Shown piece by piece: positions 17,755 through 26,276 of a stretch of DNA of 59,135 nucleotides. Numbering within the stretch: the stretch's first letter is position 1; every line of letters begins with the position of its first letter. The stretch is from Planctomycetota bacterium (GTDB lineage Bacteria > Planctomycetota > Planctomycetia > Pirellulales > Lacipirellulaceae). The notes under the pieces were generated by a model. That model searched no databases and was not told the DNA's origin. It saw only the letters and a list, made by a program, of their open reading frames with translations. Position numbers and translations under genes: made by a program. The DNA lies in the NCBI GenBank assembly GCA_029781135.1, contig JAKOXH010000054.1, positions 1 to 59,135 on the forward strand, in the 5' to 3' direction.

Positions 17755-18357
17755 ATGGCTAAACCACTCAAGAACATCGACGATCCCTTGCCGCCGGAGA
17801 TTCTGCCGCTGCCGTTTCGGGCGTGGCCGGAAGAGGGATTTCGGCTTGGTCCGTGTGTGAAGGCCGGGGTGGTGTTGGGCGGTATCGCTGGTTGCGTAAG
17901 CCTGCTGCTGAACGTGATCGGCAGCGTGATGTGGCCAGCGGCCAGCGGGGAGGTGCAGCATCCGCTGCATTTGATCCAGGTATTTCTGACGTTTCCGGTG
18001 GGGGCCTCGGCGCTGAAATTAAGTAGCGGCTGGTTGCTTGGCCTGGGCTGCCTGTTGTATTTGGTGACCGGGGCCATTTATGGCGTGATTTTGGAGTGTG
18101 CCGTCGCGTACTTCTTCCCCTATGCCGGCGTGCGGGGGCGGCTGACGTTGTTTTCCGCTCTGGCCATCGCGATCTGGGCAATCAATTTCTATGGGATTCT
18201 AAGTTGGTTGCAGCCGGTGTTGTTCGGCGGCCGGTGGATTGTCGAGCTGATTCCCTGGTGGGTTGCTGCGGTAACCCATTTGGTGTTTGGTTGGACGATG
18301 GCGTTGATCTACCCGCTGGGTGTTGAGAAGGCACGCCCGGGCGCGAGCCAATCGTAA
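17755..18357 (+). CDS. Integral membrane protein of unknown function
   Basis: A 200-residue protein with a proline-rich cytoplasmic start (LPPEILPLPFRAWPEEG) and four or five hydrophobic segments, at about residues 35-60, 92-118, 130-150 and 165-190. No catalytic motif is recognised. Conserved-looking features are aromatic residues in the last two helices (IPWWVAAVTHLVFGWTMALIYP). ATG 17755 is preferred over the in-frame ATG at 17722 because it follows a purine-rich tract and starts the likely mature protein. It is the first gene of a rightward run of stress-type genes. Confidence 0.72.
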   Translation: MAKPLKNIDDPLPPEILPLPFRAWPEEGFRLGPCVKAGVVLGGIAGCVSLLLNVIGSVMWPAASGEVQHPLHLIQVFLTFPVGASALKLSSGWLLGLGCLLYLVTGAIYGVILECAVAYFFPYAGVRGRLTLFSALAIAIWAINFYGILSWLQPVLFGGRWIVELIPWWVAAVTHLVFGWTMALIYPLGVEKARPGASQS

Positions 18358-18663
18358 GCGGCGGCGCATCCTGCGCGCGGCGCGCCTGTGCGAAACTGCA
18401 CGCCGGCGCTTTATGGGCGCTAGTTTTTGCGAGACGTTGCGCACTTTGATGGAAAATGTCGTGGTGGCGCAAGCTTTGCACGCTCGTGCTTCGTCAACGC
18501 GAGAGTTCGGGGTTGGGGGCGAAACAGCCGCAGGGCACAAGTCCGCGGTTTTCGCCGCATCAACCGTGGGCTAGCGCCCAACGGCTGATCCTCGGACGAA
18601 AGCTCGCAAGAGAAGTGGTCATTGGATTCGGCGAGACGGCGGCCCCCGACGGGAATCGTCATT
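18358..18663 (+). other. Intergenic stretch with a GTGC-N6-GCAC inverted repeat
   Basis: About 300 bases upstream of the baeRF-type gene. The only structure I can point to is GTGC-GAAACT-GCAC at 18388-18401. A long open frame in another phase crosses into the next gene and looks like a shadow. Confidence 0.45.
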
Positions 18664-19812
18664 ATGGAAAAAGTCACTTTGACGGATTTGCATGGGCTCG
18701 TGAGTGCCCGAAACGAAAACTGTGTATCCCTTTTCATGCCGACCCATCCGACGGGGCGGGAAGGCCAGCAGGATACGGTGCGGCTGAAGAATCTAGTCAC
18801 GAAGGCCGAAGCGGAGTTGCTGGAGCGAGGCGTTCGTTCGACGATGGTACGGAAGATCGTGGAGCCGATATTGGAACTGCCGCTGGACAAGCGGCAATGG
18901 GCAGCGCGCAAGCAAGGCCTGGCCGTGTTCCGTTCGGAAGAGATGCTCGAATCGTATTGGTTGGCGACGCGGCTCGGGGAGTCGCTCATCATTGACGAGC
19001 GATTTCACGTGAAGCGGCTGTTGCCTGCTCTCAACCTATATCCACCATTTTTTGTGCTCGTGCTGAGTCGTAGTCATTTGAGGATGTTGCGCGGCACTTG
19101 GTATGGATGTGAAACCGTGTTGCCGCGTGACGTGCCGACGAACATTATCGAGGCGTTGAATTTACAGCCGGCGGATCGCGGCGAACAAGTTCATTCGGGC
19201 CGGCGGGGCGATGTGGGCAAGGAAGCGGCAGTATTCCACGGTCAAGGCGGGCATCGGGATACGCTGAAGGATGAAATTGCGGAGTACTTCCAATTAGTCG
19301 AACACGCGATTCATCCGGTAATCCGCGATAGTGGCTGGCCATTGATTTTAGCCGGCGTGGACTATGAAATGGCCATTTTCCGCGACGTGGCGGCGCACTT
19401 GCCCATCAACGACGAAACGCTGGAAGGCAGCTTCGATTACGAGCGCGACGACGAGATTTATGAGCGTGCGTTGCCGATTGCGCGGCGCAGCTACGCGGAA
19501 GTGAAATCGCATGCGCTCGATACGCTGGTCGACTTCGCCCATACGGGCCGGGCCTCTTACGAGGTGGAAAAAATCGTGCCGGCGGCTCACCAGGGGCAGG
19601 TGGAGACGCTATTTGTGAATCCGCAGGCGGCCGAGTATGGCCGGTTTCGGCCAGAAACCAATTGGGTCGAGTTCACGACGCGACGCCGCCCGGAGCTGGA
19701 CCTTGTCGAGGAAGCCACGGAGCAGACGATTCTCCATCGCGGTACGGTTTACGCGGCGTTAAAGGTCGAATTGCCGGAGAAATGCGCGATGGGAGCCGTG
19801 TTCCGGTTCTAA
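18664..19812 (+). CDS. Bacterial archaeo-eukaryotic release factor (baeRF) family protein
   Basis: A 382-residue protein that resembles the baeRF group. It begins with the short helix LTDLHGLVSARNENCVSLFM followed by PTHPTGREGQQD and RLKNL, a signature seen in these bacterial relatives of eRF1. The middle domain has the VLVLSRSHLRML strand, and the C-terminal part resembles an eRF1 domain 3/L7Ae-like fold (WPLILAGVDYEMAIFRDVA). Members are proposed to act in ribosome rescue or stress, without firm biochemical proof. ATG 18664 starts the conserved region. The in-frame frame upstream lacks homology-like sequence. Next come a tRNA-editing-like protein and stress proteins. Confidence 0.8.
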   Translation: MEKVTLTDLHGLVSARNENCVSLFMPTHPTGREGQQDTVRLKNLVTKAEAELLERGVRSTMVRKIVEPILELPLDKRQWAARKQGLAVFRSEEMLESYWLATRLGESLIIDERFHVKRLLPALNLYPPFFVLVLSRSHLRMLRGTWYGCETVLPRDVPTNIIEALNLQPADRGEQVHSGRRGDVGKEAAVFHGQGGHRDTLKDEIAEYFQLVEHAIHPVIRDSGWPLILAGVDYEMAIFRDVAAHLPINDETLEGSFDYERDDEIYERALPIARRSYAEVKSHALDTLVDFAHTGRASYEVEKIVPAAHQGQVETLFVNPQAAEYGRFRPETNWVEFTTRRRPELDLVEEATEQTILHRGTVYAALKVELPEKCAMGAVFRF

Positions 19813-20038
19813 GTGGTTGGTGGCTGTGCGATTTTGGCGAGCAGTTCACGCCAAGTGTGCGGAGTGTGACACGATCGCACGGGGTGTGCGGCGCCTGAGC
19901 ACACTCGGTGGTAGAGGCCCATGCGGTTTCCGGCCGACGGACAGCCGTGCGCCACGCGCCGGCTGGGAACGGCGTTTGCATTATTATGCGGTGAGTATGC
20001 GTCGGCCCTTTCCTAATTTGCCGAAAGGAGAGGTTGCG

Positions 20039-20515
20039 ATGGAAGTAGTCACTTTTCTTGAGAAGCAGCATTATCGGTTCGAACGATTGCCTCATCGACC
20101 AGCTTATGGCGGACAGCGTTTAGCGCATGCCCTGCACGTAACGGGCTCGGAGGTGGCAAAGACGGTTCTGCTGCGGGCGGATGATGCGAGCCGGTTTGTC
20201 ATCGCGGTGCTGCCGGCTACGAAGTCGATTGACCTGGCGGCGGCAGCGCGGTTGGTGGGTGCCACGGTGCACCTGGCGACGGAAATTGAAATTGCCGCGC
20301 GCTGCCCAGACTGCGAATTCGGTGTGTTGCCGCCATTTGGATCGCGGTACGGGATACGCACGATCGTCGATGAAAGCCTCGCGCAAGATGACCACATTTA
20401 CTTCGAAGGGGCGACGCACTCCGAGGCGATTCGCATGTCGTTCAAAGACTATCGTGAAATCGAGGAACCATTGATCGGTGATTTTGCCGTCGAGGAATCG
20501 CGTAGACCGAAGTGA
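20039..20515 (+). CDS. YbaK/EbsC-family aminoacyl-tRNA deacylase-like protein
   Basis: A 158-residue single-domain protein of the YbaK/ProX editing fold. Typical parts are the N-terminal FLEKQHYRFERLPH, the VAKTVLLRADD strand with the conserved Lys, VLPATKSIDL, and EFGVLPPFGSRYG with the conserved GxxPPFG. Such proteins hydrolyse mischarged aminoacyl-tRNA such as Cys- or Ala-tRNA(Pro). The start is clear: AGGAG at 20026-20030 lies eight bases before ATG 20039, although the frame is open further upstream. The substrate tRNA cannot be told. Confidence 0.88.
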   Translation: MEVVTFLEKQHYRFERLPHRPAYGGQRLAHALHVTGSEVAKTVLLRADDASRFVIAVLPATKSIDLAAAARLVGATVHLATEIEIAARCPDCEFGVLPPFGSRYGIRTIVDESLAQDDHIYFEGATHSEAIRMSFKDYREIEEPLIGDFAVEESRRPK

Positions 20516-20534
20516 GTGAATAAGGGAACAGAGA

Positions 20535-20753
20535 ATGGGCGCTTGGAAATTGGTGATCTATCCGGTCGGTTTGGCGATTGTGGGAATGGTGCTGATCGAT
20601 ATGATCGGCATATTCGCATTCGGAGCGAACAGTCGCGATTGGCTCGATTGGCAGAACAGAGCGGTGAGTGGAGCTGGGGTGGTCACCGGTCTGGTCGGTG
20701 TTATGCTCGGACTGTATCTGGCGATTCGAGCCCACGCTCGGCTACTTCCATAG
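20535..20753 (+). CDS. Small two-helix membrane protein
   Basis: A 72-residue protein with hydrophobic helices at about 5-30 and 45-68 joined by a short polar loop (GANSRDWLDWQNRAV). It starts 19 bases after the deacylase stop with GGGA upstream of the ATG. It is conserved in orientation and spacing with its neighbours but has no family I recognise. Confidence 0.55.
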   Translation: MGAWKLVIYPVGLAIVGMVLIDMIGIFAFGANSRDWLDWQNRAVSGAGVVTGLVGVMLGLYLAIRAHARLLP

Positions 20754-21452
20754 ACGACCGATGCGGCCGGCGGCAAGTCGAACACAGTGCGACGACTGTT
20801 GGGCTTCTTCACCCGGTCGTCGCCAGACCTAGCGTGGAAGGAGGTGAGAGGAAGACGTGGTTGCATCAGCATCGAACGGGAGCCTTGCGACCGAGGACAG
20901 GTTTCGCATTTACGAACGGTAATTAGCTCAGCGGCATCCTGAGCGACCGATCCTGCCTGCGGGGAATTAGCGACCTGTACGCTCGTGAGGCTCACGCGGT
21001 GCGAGTTTTTTTCTTTCGTCGTGAACTCGGGCTTTGGGGGGCGTGCTAATTGATACCTTCGCAGCCATAGTGCTGCGGGAGGCCTCTGAGGCCGATGACG
21101 TCGTCCGTTAGGCGCTATTATCCGCGTGGACGGGCAGCACGCATATCTTGCCATGCCGGATCACTCGTTGGCACTGCGATGTGCTGCTTCGCACACTGCG
21201 CACAAGGAAGCCGGCGAGTCGAAAGTCATGGGAATGGGAGCGACACGGCAAAACATCGCGAAATAGGCTGTTTTTCATAGCGCATTTTGTTCTGGCCGTG
21301 GCACAAGTCCGGTATGCTACTTGCTTGTTTTGCGCAGCGGATTGTGTTTTAGCGGCCCATTGCCTGTTGCCAGGCTGTTAGCGGCACCAGGCGTTTTCTG
21401 ATGGCCGGCGTGGTACTTGGAGAGCATCGCGGCGGCGAGGTAGCGGAAAGCC
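20754..21452 (+). other. Intergenic stretch with repeat remnants and an inverted repeat
   Basis: About 700 bases without a supported gene. It contains a possible weak stem with a T-run near 20981-21013, a degenerate GCGGGAGGCCTCTGAGGCCG module near 21070, and the inverted repeat TGTGC-TGCTTC-GCACA at 21180-21195. A segment at 20921 resembles a tRNA D-arm (TTAGCTCAGCGG), but no cloverleaf can be completed. Confidence 0.5.
20981..21013 (+). terminator. Possible weak intrinsic terminator
   Basis: CTCG at 20982 can pair with CGAG at 21002 (with flanking G-T pairs), and a run of seven T residues follows. An overlapping CGTGAGGCTCACG stem may compete. The stem is short, so this is uncertain. Confidence 0.3.
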
Positions 21453-21950
21453 ATGAACATCAAGAGCATTTTGTTTCCAACCGATTTTTCGGATTACAAC
21501 AGCGCGGCACTGGAATATGCGACGAAATTGGCCGCGGAATCAAGGGCCACGCTTCACCTGATTCATGTGCACGACACTCGTGATCTGAGCACGGCGATGG
21601 GTGAGGCGAGTTATCTGTATGCGGCGAAGTGGGACGATGATCGTCATCGTGCGGAGGAACGGCTGAAGCAGATCACGCCGAAGGACCCCACGGTTGCTTA
21701 CGAGCATCATGCCTTGTTAGGATTACCGGATGCCGAGATTGTGGGCTTTGCGGCCGATCATCACGTGGATTTGATTGTCATGGCGTCGCATGGCCGGAGC
21801 GGCCTATCGCGGCTCGTCATGGGCAGCGTGGCGGAAGGTGTGATGCGGAAGGCGACCTGCCCGGTGCTTGTGGTGAAGCAGCCGCAGGGTGAAGAAACGG
21901 TGACGTCGCCAGGAAATGAAGTCCATTTAGAGACAGGACAGTTGACATGA
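21453..21950 (+). CDS. Universal stress protein (UspA domain)
   Basis: A 165-residue Usp-fold protein. The N-terminal strand KSILFPTDFSDYNSAAL and the C-terminal ATP loop ASHGRSGLSRLVMGS match the ATP-binding Usp pattern G-2x-G-9x-G-S, with the first Gly replaced by Ala. The final strand is CPVLVVK. Such proteins are induced in starvation and low oxygen. The ATG follows GAGGTAGCGGAAAG. Its stop overlaps the CBS gene start (ATGA), so the two are made from one transcript. Confidence 0.95.
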   Translation: MNIKSILFPTDFSDYNSAALEYATKLAAESRATLHLIHVHDTRDLSTAMGEASYLYAAKWDDDRHRAEERLKQITPKDPTVAYEHHALLGLPDAEIVGFAADHHVDLIVMASHGRSGLSRLVMGSVAEGVMRKATCPVLVVKQPQGEETVTSPGNEVHLETGQLT

Positions 21951-22435
21951 GTCAAGCCAGCCAGTCGCCGGTTGCGGCCGATTATATGCAGCGCGACGTG
22001 GTAACGATTTCGCCCGGCGATACGTTACGGGAAGCGTTAGCATTGATGACGGAGAATCATGTGACGGGCCTACCAGTGATGGATGGCAAGAGCCGGTGTG
22101 TGGGGCTGATTACCTCGAGCGATATTTTGAGTTACGAGGATGAGCACGCCGATGAGATGGTCGATGGGATGACGGCCGGTTTTTTTGACCCGGAAACGCA
22201 GCAATGGGAGAGCATTCCGGTATCGGCATTTGCGTTGGAAGAATTCGGCGACGTCCCCGTGAGCGATGTGATGACGCGGCAATTGGTGTGGGTGGAACGC
22301 GCGACACCATTGCAAGACGTAGCGCGGCGCATGCTCAAGGAGCAAGTGCACCGTGTGCTCGTGATGGATAAGGAAGCGCACCTATTCGGCATTCTTTCGG
22401 CATTTGATTTCGTGCGTCTGGCGGCGGAGAAGTGA
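21947..22435 (+). CDS. CBS-pair domain protein
   Basis: A 162-residue protein made almost wholly of two CBS motifs, at about residues 8-65 (MQRDVVTISPGDTLREALAL ... GLITSSDIL) and 100-160 (VSDVMTRQLVWVERATPLQD ... GILSAFDFVRLA). Such pairs bind adenosine nucleotides and regulate partners according to energy state. It overlaps the Usp gene by four bases, suggesting coupled production. It lacks a fused effector. Confidence 0.95.
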   Translation: MSQASQSPVAADYMQRDVVTISPGDTLREALALMTENHVTGLPVMDGKSRCVGLITSSDILSYEDEHADEMVDGMTAGFFDPETQQWESIPVSAFALEEFGDVPVSDVMTRQLVWVERATPLQDVARRMLKEQVHRVLVMDKEAHLFGILSAFDFVRLAAEK

Positions 22436-22479
22436 GGGGGCTTAGCGGTTCAAGTAGAAGAAGCACCAGGAGGGTGGCT

Positions 22480-22929
22480 ATGATCTCGGCGCGGTCGGTT
22501 GCTTGCTGGGGATCTTTGTTATGCGTTTTCTCTGCGGGCTGCGGGAAGTCCGCCCCGTCGTTTACGTTGCCGGCGGGAAATGCCGAGCACGGCGAAGCCG
22601 ATTTTCGGCAATTTCGTTGTTACGATTGCCACCGAGTCGAAGGAGTCGACCTGCCGCCGAGCGAAGATACGGAGCATGTATCGGTTGAGTTGGGCGTTGT
22701 CGATCAGCCGCGCGATTATGCCGACCTGGTCGTGGGGATCATCAATCCCTCGCATCGGTTGGCAAAGGGTTACACGCCAAGTTTGGTATCGCAAGATGGC
22801 AAATCGCGGATGCCCGTGTACAACGACGTGATGACGGTTACCCAGTTGGCCGACTTAGTGGCGTTTTTACAGGCCCATAGTAAGGTGGAGGCGCAGCAGC
22901 GGACGGAATATCGCGATTACTATCCGTAG
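22480..22929 (+). CDS. Cytochrome c-type lipoprotein
   Basis: A 149-residue exported protein. The signal ends in the lipobox FSAGC, with the lipidated Cys21. One haem site CYDCH is at 47-51, and a possible axial Met lies in SRMPVYND. The end (LVAFLQAHSK) is typical of class I cytochrome c. It should carry electrons at the outer face of a membrane. A GGAGGG ribosome site precedes ATG 22480. The GTG at 22432 that overlaps the CBS gene is less likely because it puts an arginine-rich stretch before the signal. Confidence 0.88.
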   Translation: MISARSVACWGSLLCVFSAGCGKSAPSFTLPAGNAEHGEADFRQFRCYDCHRVEGVDLPPSEDTEHVSVELGVVDQPRDYADLVVGIINPSHRLAKGYTPSLVSQDGKSRMPVYNDVMTVTQLADLVAFLQAHSKVEAQQRTEYRDYYP

Positions 22930-23095
22930 GAAGATAAGGGGGCGGCTGCTTCTTTTAATTACCGCTGGTTAAGTGTTTCTCATGGGGTGGCACGCCTTGA
23001 GTCGGCGAAGGGCGTGGTGAAGCGGCATTTGTGGTTGGTTCCACGCCCATCGCCAAGCCCCTGGGCATTTTGCGCCTGCCCGCGGGCGTGTGAAC

Positions 23096-23144
23096 CAAAA
23101 GAAAAGGCCCTGCTTCCCGCTAGGTATCGAGGGGAAACAGGGCC
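23096..23144 (-). terminator. Rho-independent terminator
   Basis: On the minus strand the arms GGCCCTG and CAGGGCC (with CTTCCC and GGGGAA inside) form a strong stem, followed by TTTTCTTTTGG. It lies 35 bases downstream of the leftward gene at 23179 and is well placed to end it. Confidence 0.78.
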
Positions 23145-23178
23145 GAGCTTAGTAATCGCGGGTCTTTCATTATCCGCA

Positions 23179-24477
23179 TCACGGGAGGGAATTCTGATTG
23201 GTCGCCGCGGTTGGCTGACTGGCCGCCGTGCCGCCGTTTTGCGGCTCATCCAATCGCACCAGGCGCCATACTTCGGTTTGATTCGAATTCGCTCCGAAGT
23301 GGACCATCATGGTCGTTTCATTGCGCGTCAGATTGAAGATCGACGTTTCAAATACAATGGGGGCGTTTTCGCCGTCGGCAAAGGCCCAGGCGGCACGCTG
23401 GTTGTGGTCGTCGACCTTGCCCGAGAGCGGACGGACTTTGCCGTTCTGCTGATTGAAATAGGTGCCGGCAATGACGCCGTCTTTATTCACGGCGAGTTGA
23501 ATCGTGCGCTGGTTGGTAGCGCTGTCGTTCGCGTTCCGAAGAGCAGCGAACACTCCCAGGGGCGCCCACTGCATGTTTTCGGCCGCTTTCGGGTCAACGG
23601 CGGGAACGGCGTGAGCGAGGCTGTAGATTTGTTGGTAATACTCCGAGACTGGGAGATACTGTTGGTTGTCGTAGTAGACGTAGTCGCCTTGGTAGTAGAT
23701 GTTCGAGCCGGGGCCGTAGCCATAAACCCAGTAACGTGGGCTATTCCACCCGAAAACGAGCCAACTTGTCAGGCGGCTGGCCGGCGTCCACCCCCACCAA
23801 TAATAGGGCCGGTCGCGCCACCAGGAATAACCCCAGGGGCTGTAGGCCGGCCAGCGATCATTGCGGTAGCGATCCCACCACCCCAGACGGAATGGCAAGT
23901 CATTGCGATCGCGTCGCCGCCAGTCGTCGCGAATCCGGTCTTCGGTCCGCCACCAATCGTCGCGGTCGTTTGAAAAGCGATCGCGGCTATTATCCGCGTT
24001 CAAACGATTGAGATTGTTGTCGCCCGTGCGATTGTTGGGGTTACGGTCGCGGGAACGATCATCGTCGTTCCGGAAGACCGAGTTTCGCCAGTCGTTGCTT
24101 CGATTTTCGCCGGTATTCGCATTTGCCGTGCGAGGCGTGTTATCGGAATTGTCGGTCGGGCCGCGAAAGAACGATTGTTGAGTTTGGCCTTTGGGGCCTC
24201 CCTGATTTTGGTTCAATGGGACAGCATGTGATGAGGAATCGCTTTGGCGAAATGTGCTGATGTTGCCGCCGTCCGAGGAGCGAAATTGGGTGCCCGGCGA
24301 CGACTGAATTTGGCCGTTGGGACTCGATGACGGCATTTGCGAAGAGCCGCTGAAAGTCCGTGGCCCACCGCCGCCGCCACCGCCATCACGCCCCCGCTCG
24401 GCAAGGGACGGGAGGCACCATGTTGCGATTGCCAAAACCGCGACGAAACGAATCGGGATTTGCCAGAATGTCGTCAT
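23179..24477 (-). CDS. Secreted Asp/Arg/Trp-rich protein of unknown function
   Basis: A 432-residue exported protein. The signal peptide is IPIRFVAVLAIATWCLPSLA. A long disordered Gly/Ser/Asn-rich part (about 25-150) and an Asn/Asp/Arg-rich part (about 150-230) follow, then a Trp/Tyr-rich stretch (WWDRYRNDRWPAYSPWGY) and a folded C-terminal region of beta character. Planctomycete genomes have such proteins, sometimes called cell-surface proteins. ATG 24477 is preferred over 24516, because GAGGAGAAGAG precedes it and the signal follows. It is a single-gene transcript with its own terminator. A repeat pair lies upstream. Confidence 0.72.
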   Translation of the reverse strand: MTTFWQIPIRFVAVLAIATWCLPSLAERGRDGGGGGGGPRTFSGSSQMPSSSPNGQIQSSPGTQFRSSDGGNISTFRQSDSSSHAVPLNQNQGGPKGQTQQSFFRGPTDNSDNTPRTANANTGENRSNDWRNSVFRNDDDRSRDRNPNNRTGDNNLNRLNADNSRDRFSNDRDDWWRTEDRIRDDWRRRDRNDLPFRLGWWDRYRNDRWPAYSPWGYSWWRDRPYYWWGWTPASRLTSWLVFGWNSPRYWVYGYGPGSNIYYQGDYVYYDNQQYLPVSEYYQQIYSLAHAVPAVDPKAAENMQWAPLGVFAALRNANDSATNQRTIQLAVNKDGVIAGTYFNQQNGKVRPLSGKVDDHNQRAAWAFADGENAPIVFETSIFNLTRNETTMMVHFGANSNQTEVWRLVRLDEPQNGGTAASQPTAATNQNSLP

Positions 24478-24607
24478 GTCTCTTCTCCTCGTCAAATGGC
24501 AGAAACAGAATTCCACTTTGTGTTCTTGACGATAGATGCAAAGTTTGCGCCAACTTGCAGCGACAAAATGGTCTATGTTTTTAGGAATCGCGTGGTGAAA
24601 GAGGATG

Positions 24608-24714
24608 GTGGGTCAACGTGGAAAACGAGGGCGACGCCCTAGATGCGTCGCGTTCTGGGGCATCGCCAAGCCTTTGCCCCAGCTACCACCGCGACGGGTT
24701 TCAACTTGACCCAC
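24608..24714. repeat. MITE-like inverted-repeat element, GTGGGTCAA type
   Basis: The ends GTGGGTCAACGTGGAAAACG and CGGGTTTCAACTTGACCCAC are imperfect inverted repeats of about 20 bases, with inner GGGCGACGCCC and GGGGCATCGCC...CCCCAG palindromes. No protein-coding content. It abuts the next repeat at 24725. Confidence 0.6.
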
Positions 24715-24724
24715 TACCTGAAAA

Positions 24725-24844
24725 ACAGGGCCGGTCAGTTTTCCACATGGAGCCCGAAGTGTGGCATGCTCGCGCGCAGGGCGAGCATGGATTCGTTCGA
24801 GAAACATGGCCACGTCGGAGTACCTCCGAGGCCATGCCACCCTG
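24725..24844. repeat. Repeat family C, copy X (inverted pair with 28053-28171)
   Basis: CAGGG..CGGTCAGTTTTCC, ATGGAGCCCGAAGTGTGGC, GAGAAACATGGCCACG and GAGGCCATGCCACCCTG also occur at 28053-28171 on the other strand, with the same order and only a divergent middle. Pairwise they form an inverted pair about 3.2 kb apart that encloses the sulfatase and ceramidase genes. Confidence 0.85.
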
Positions 24845-24905
24845 CCGCCTCAATACCCACATAGACTCGGCGACGAAGTGTCGGGGGACGTCACAGGGGA
24901 CTGCT

Positions 24906-26222
24906 CTAAAGAGTCGCCGGCCACCAATCGTTCAGTTTCTTGGTGAGCGTCTGCACGAGTTCGGGATGCTGCAAGGCGACGTTGTGTTCCTCGCTGGAAT
25001 CCATGTGGAGGTCGTATAGTTCTGGCTCGCCAGTAGGCTCATTTTGCGGACCGGGCAGAATGAGTTTCCAATTTCCGGAGATGACCCAACGCCAGCGCAA
25101 GCTGGCGGCGGGATTGTTCAGGTCGACGGCGTTGTGCGTAAAACACTCGCCAAAGATGGCGTCACGTCTTGTCGCGGCCGGGCTCAACAAATCGACGCCG
25201 GGAAGCGCGCTGTTTTGAGGCAGGTGAAGCAAACTCAAAAGCGTGGGTAGCAAGTCGATCGTGCATACCGGCACTTCCGAACGACGTGGCTCAATGTGGC
25301 CTGGCCAGCGAATCAAAACGGGCGTTCGAATGCCGCCCTCGTAGGGAGACTGCTTTGATTTCGGGGCGTAATTGCCGGTTTGCGGGTCGGTGATCCAACC
25401 GTTGTCGGCAACGAAGAGGACAATTGTGTTTTCGCGTAGATGGTTTTCGCTCAGGTATTTCAGAAGCGTGCCGACGGTTTCGTCGAACCATTCGATCATG
25501 GCCCAATAACGGGCGACGTGCGGCGAGGGCGCTACGGTGAGGTATTTATCGAGCAGCCGTTGCGGGGGCGTGTGGGGTTGGTGCGGCATCATGGGTGCGT
25601 ACCAAACGAAGAAGGGGCGGTTTTGGCGAGTTGCCGATTGGATGAAATCGAAAATTGGCTGCATTGTTTCGCGGCCAATTTTGAGGCCATCGTCGCCATG
25701 GCGGGTGCCCTTGGTCATCCCGTGCGTGAATCCGCCGTGGCGAAAGTCGCCCTGCCACCACTTGCCGGTTTGAAGCGAAAGGTAGCCGTGTGCGGCGAGG
25801 ATGCGTGGTAATGTGGCAACGGCGTCGAGCTTGCGGTTCATTTGTGAGCGGCCCGCCTCGAACTCGGCCGCCCGTTGTTCCTTCGACAAGTTGCCCGGTC
25901 GCTGGGGCGGATCGTTGCTGGTGATGCCGTGCTGATGCGGGTAGAGGCCCGTGATGATGGTGGCCAGGCTCGGGCAACAGAGGCTGGAGGGAACATAGCC
26001 GTGCGTGAAGGTCAAGCTTCCGGCGGCCAGTTGGTCGAGGTTCGGTGTGCGAATGTGGGCGTGGCCCATAAACGAGTAGTCGGTCCAGGCCTGGTCGTCG
26101 GAGATGATCAGCACGATGTTGGGCTGTTCTTTTGCAGTTGCGCGCTCGGTCGCTTGCTCGGCGGCAGCGGCGAAGTGAAACAGTGCGAACCAAGGCAGCA
26201 AGAGTAGATACAGGTGGCGCAT
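24906..26222 (-). CDS. Secreted sulfatase (S1 family) with CxPSL active site
   Basis: A 438-residue arylsulfatase-like enzyme that should cleave sulfate esters, probably from polysaccharides. Signal peptide LPWFALFHFAAAAE. The metal-binding start IVLIISDDQAW has Asp42/Asp43, and HTGYLPHQHG-like residues appear as TGLYPHQHG. The formylglycine site is LCCPSLATII, so Cys82 is the candidate for modification. Canonical sites read CxPSR, whereas here Arg is Leu. Further motifs are FFVWYAPMMPHQPHTPP and DNGWITDPQTGNYAPKSKQ. The start ATG 26222 lies directly before the signal but has no clear ribosome site. It is divergent from the ceramidase-like gene. The true substrate is unknown. Confidence 0.88.
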   Translation of the reverse strand: MRHLYLLLLPWFALFHFAAAAEQATERATAKEQPNIVLIISDDQAWTDYSFMGHAHIRTPNLDQLAAGSLTFTHGYVPSSLCCPSLATIITGLYPHQHGITSNDPPQRPGNLSKEQRAAEFEAGRSQMNRKLDAVATLPRILAAHGYLSLQTGKWWQGDFRHGGFTHGMTKGTRHGDDGLKIGRETMQPIFDFIQSATRQNRPFFVWYAPMMPHQPHTPPQRLLDKYLTVAPSPHVARYWAMIEWFDETVGTLLKYLSENHLRENTIVLFVADNGWITDPQTGNYAPKSKQSPYEGGIRTPVLIRWPGHIEPRRSEVPVCTIDLLPTLLSLLHLPQNSALPGVDLLSPAATRRDAIFGECFTHNAVDLNNPAASLRWRWVISGNWKLILPGPQNEPTGEPELYDLHMDSSEEHNVALQHPELVQTLTKKLNDWWPATL

Positions 26223-26276
26223 GTTGGGGCGACGCGATGGGAAGTGGCCGTGGAATCATTGTGAGTCGTTGAATTA

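Noticed and set aside
18456..18995. A 179-codon frame overlapping the baeRF gene start
   Set aside because: It runs through the intergenic region in a different phase, without a start signal or domain, and conflicts with the better supported baeRF frame.
20921..20990. tRNA-like TTAGCTCAGCGG segment
   Set aside because: Only the D-arm-like word is present. No anticodon arm, T-arm or acceptor pairing can be built around it.
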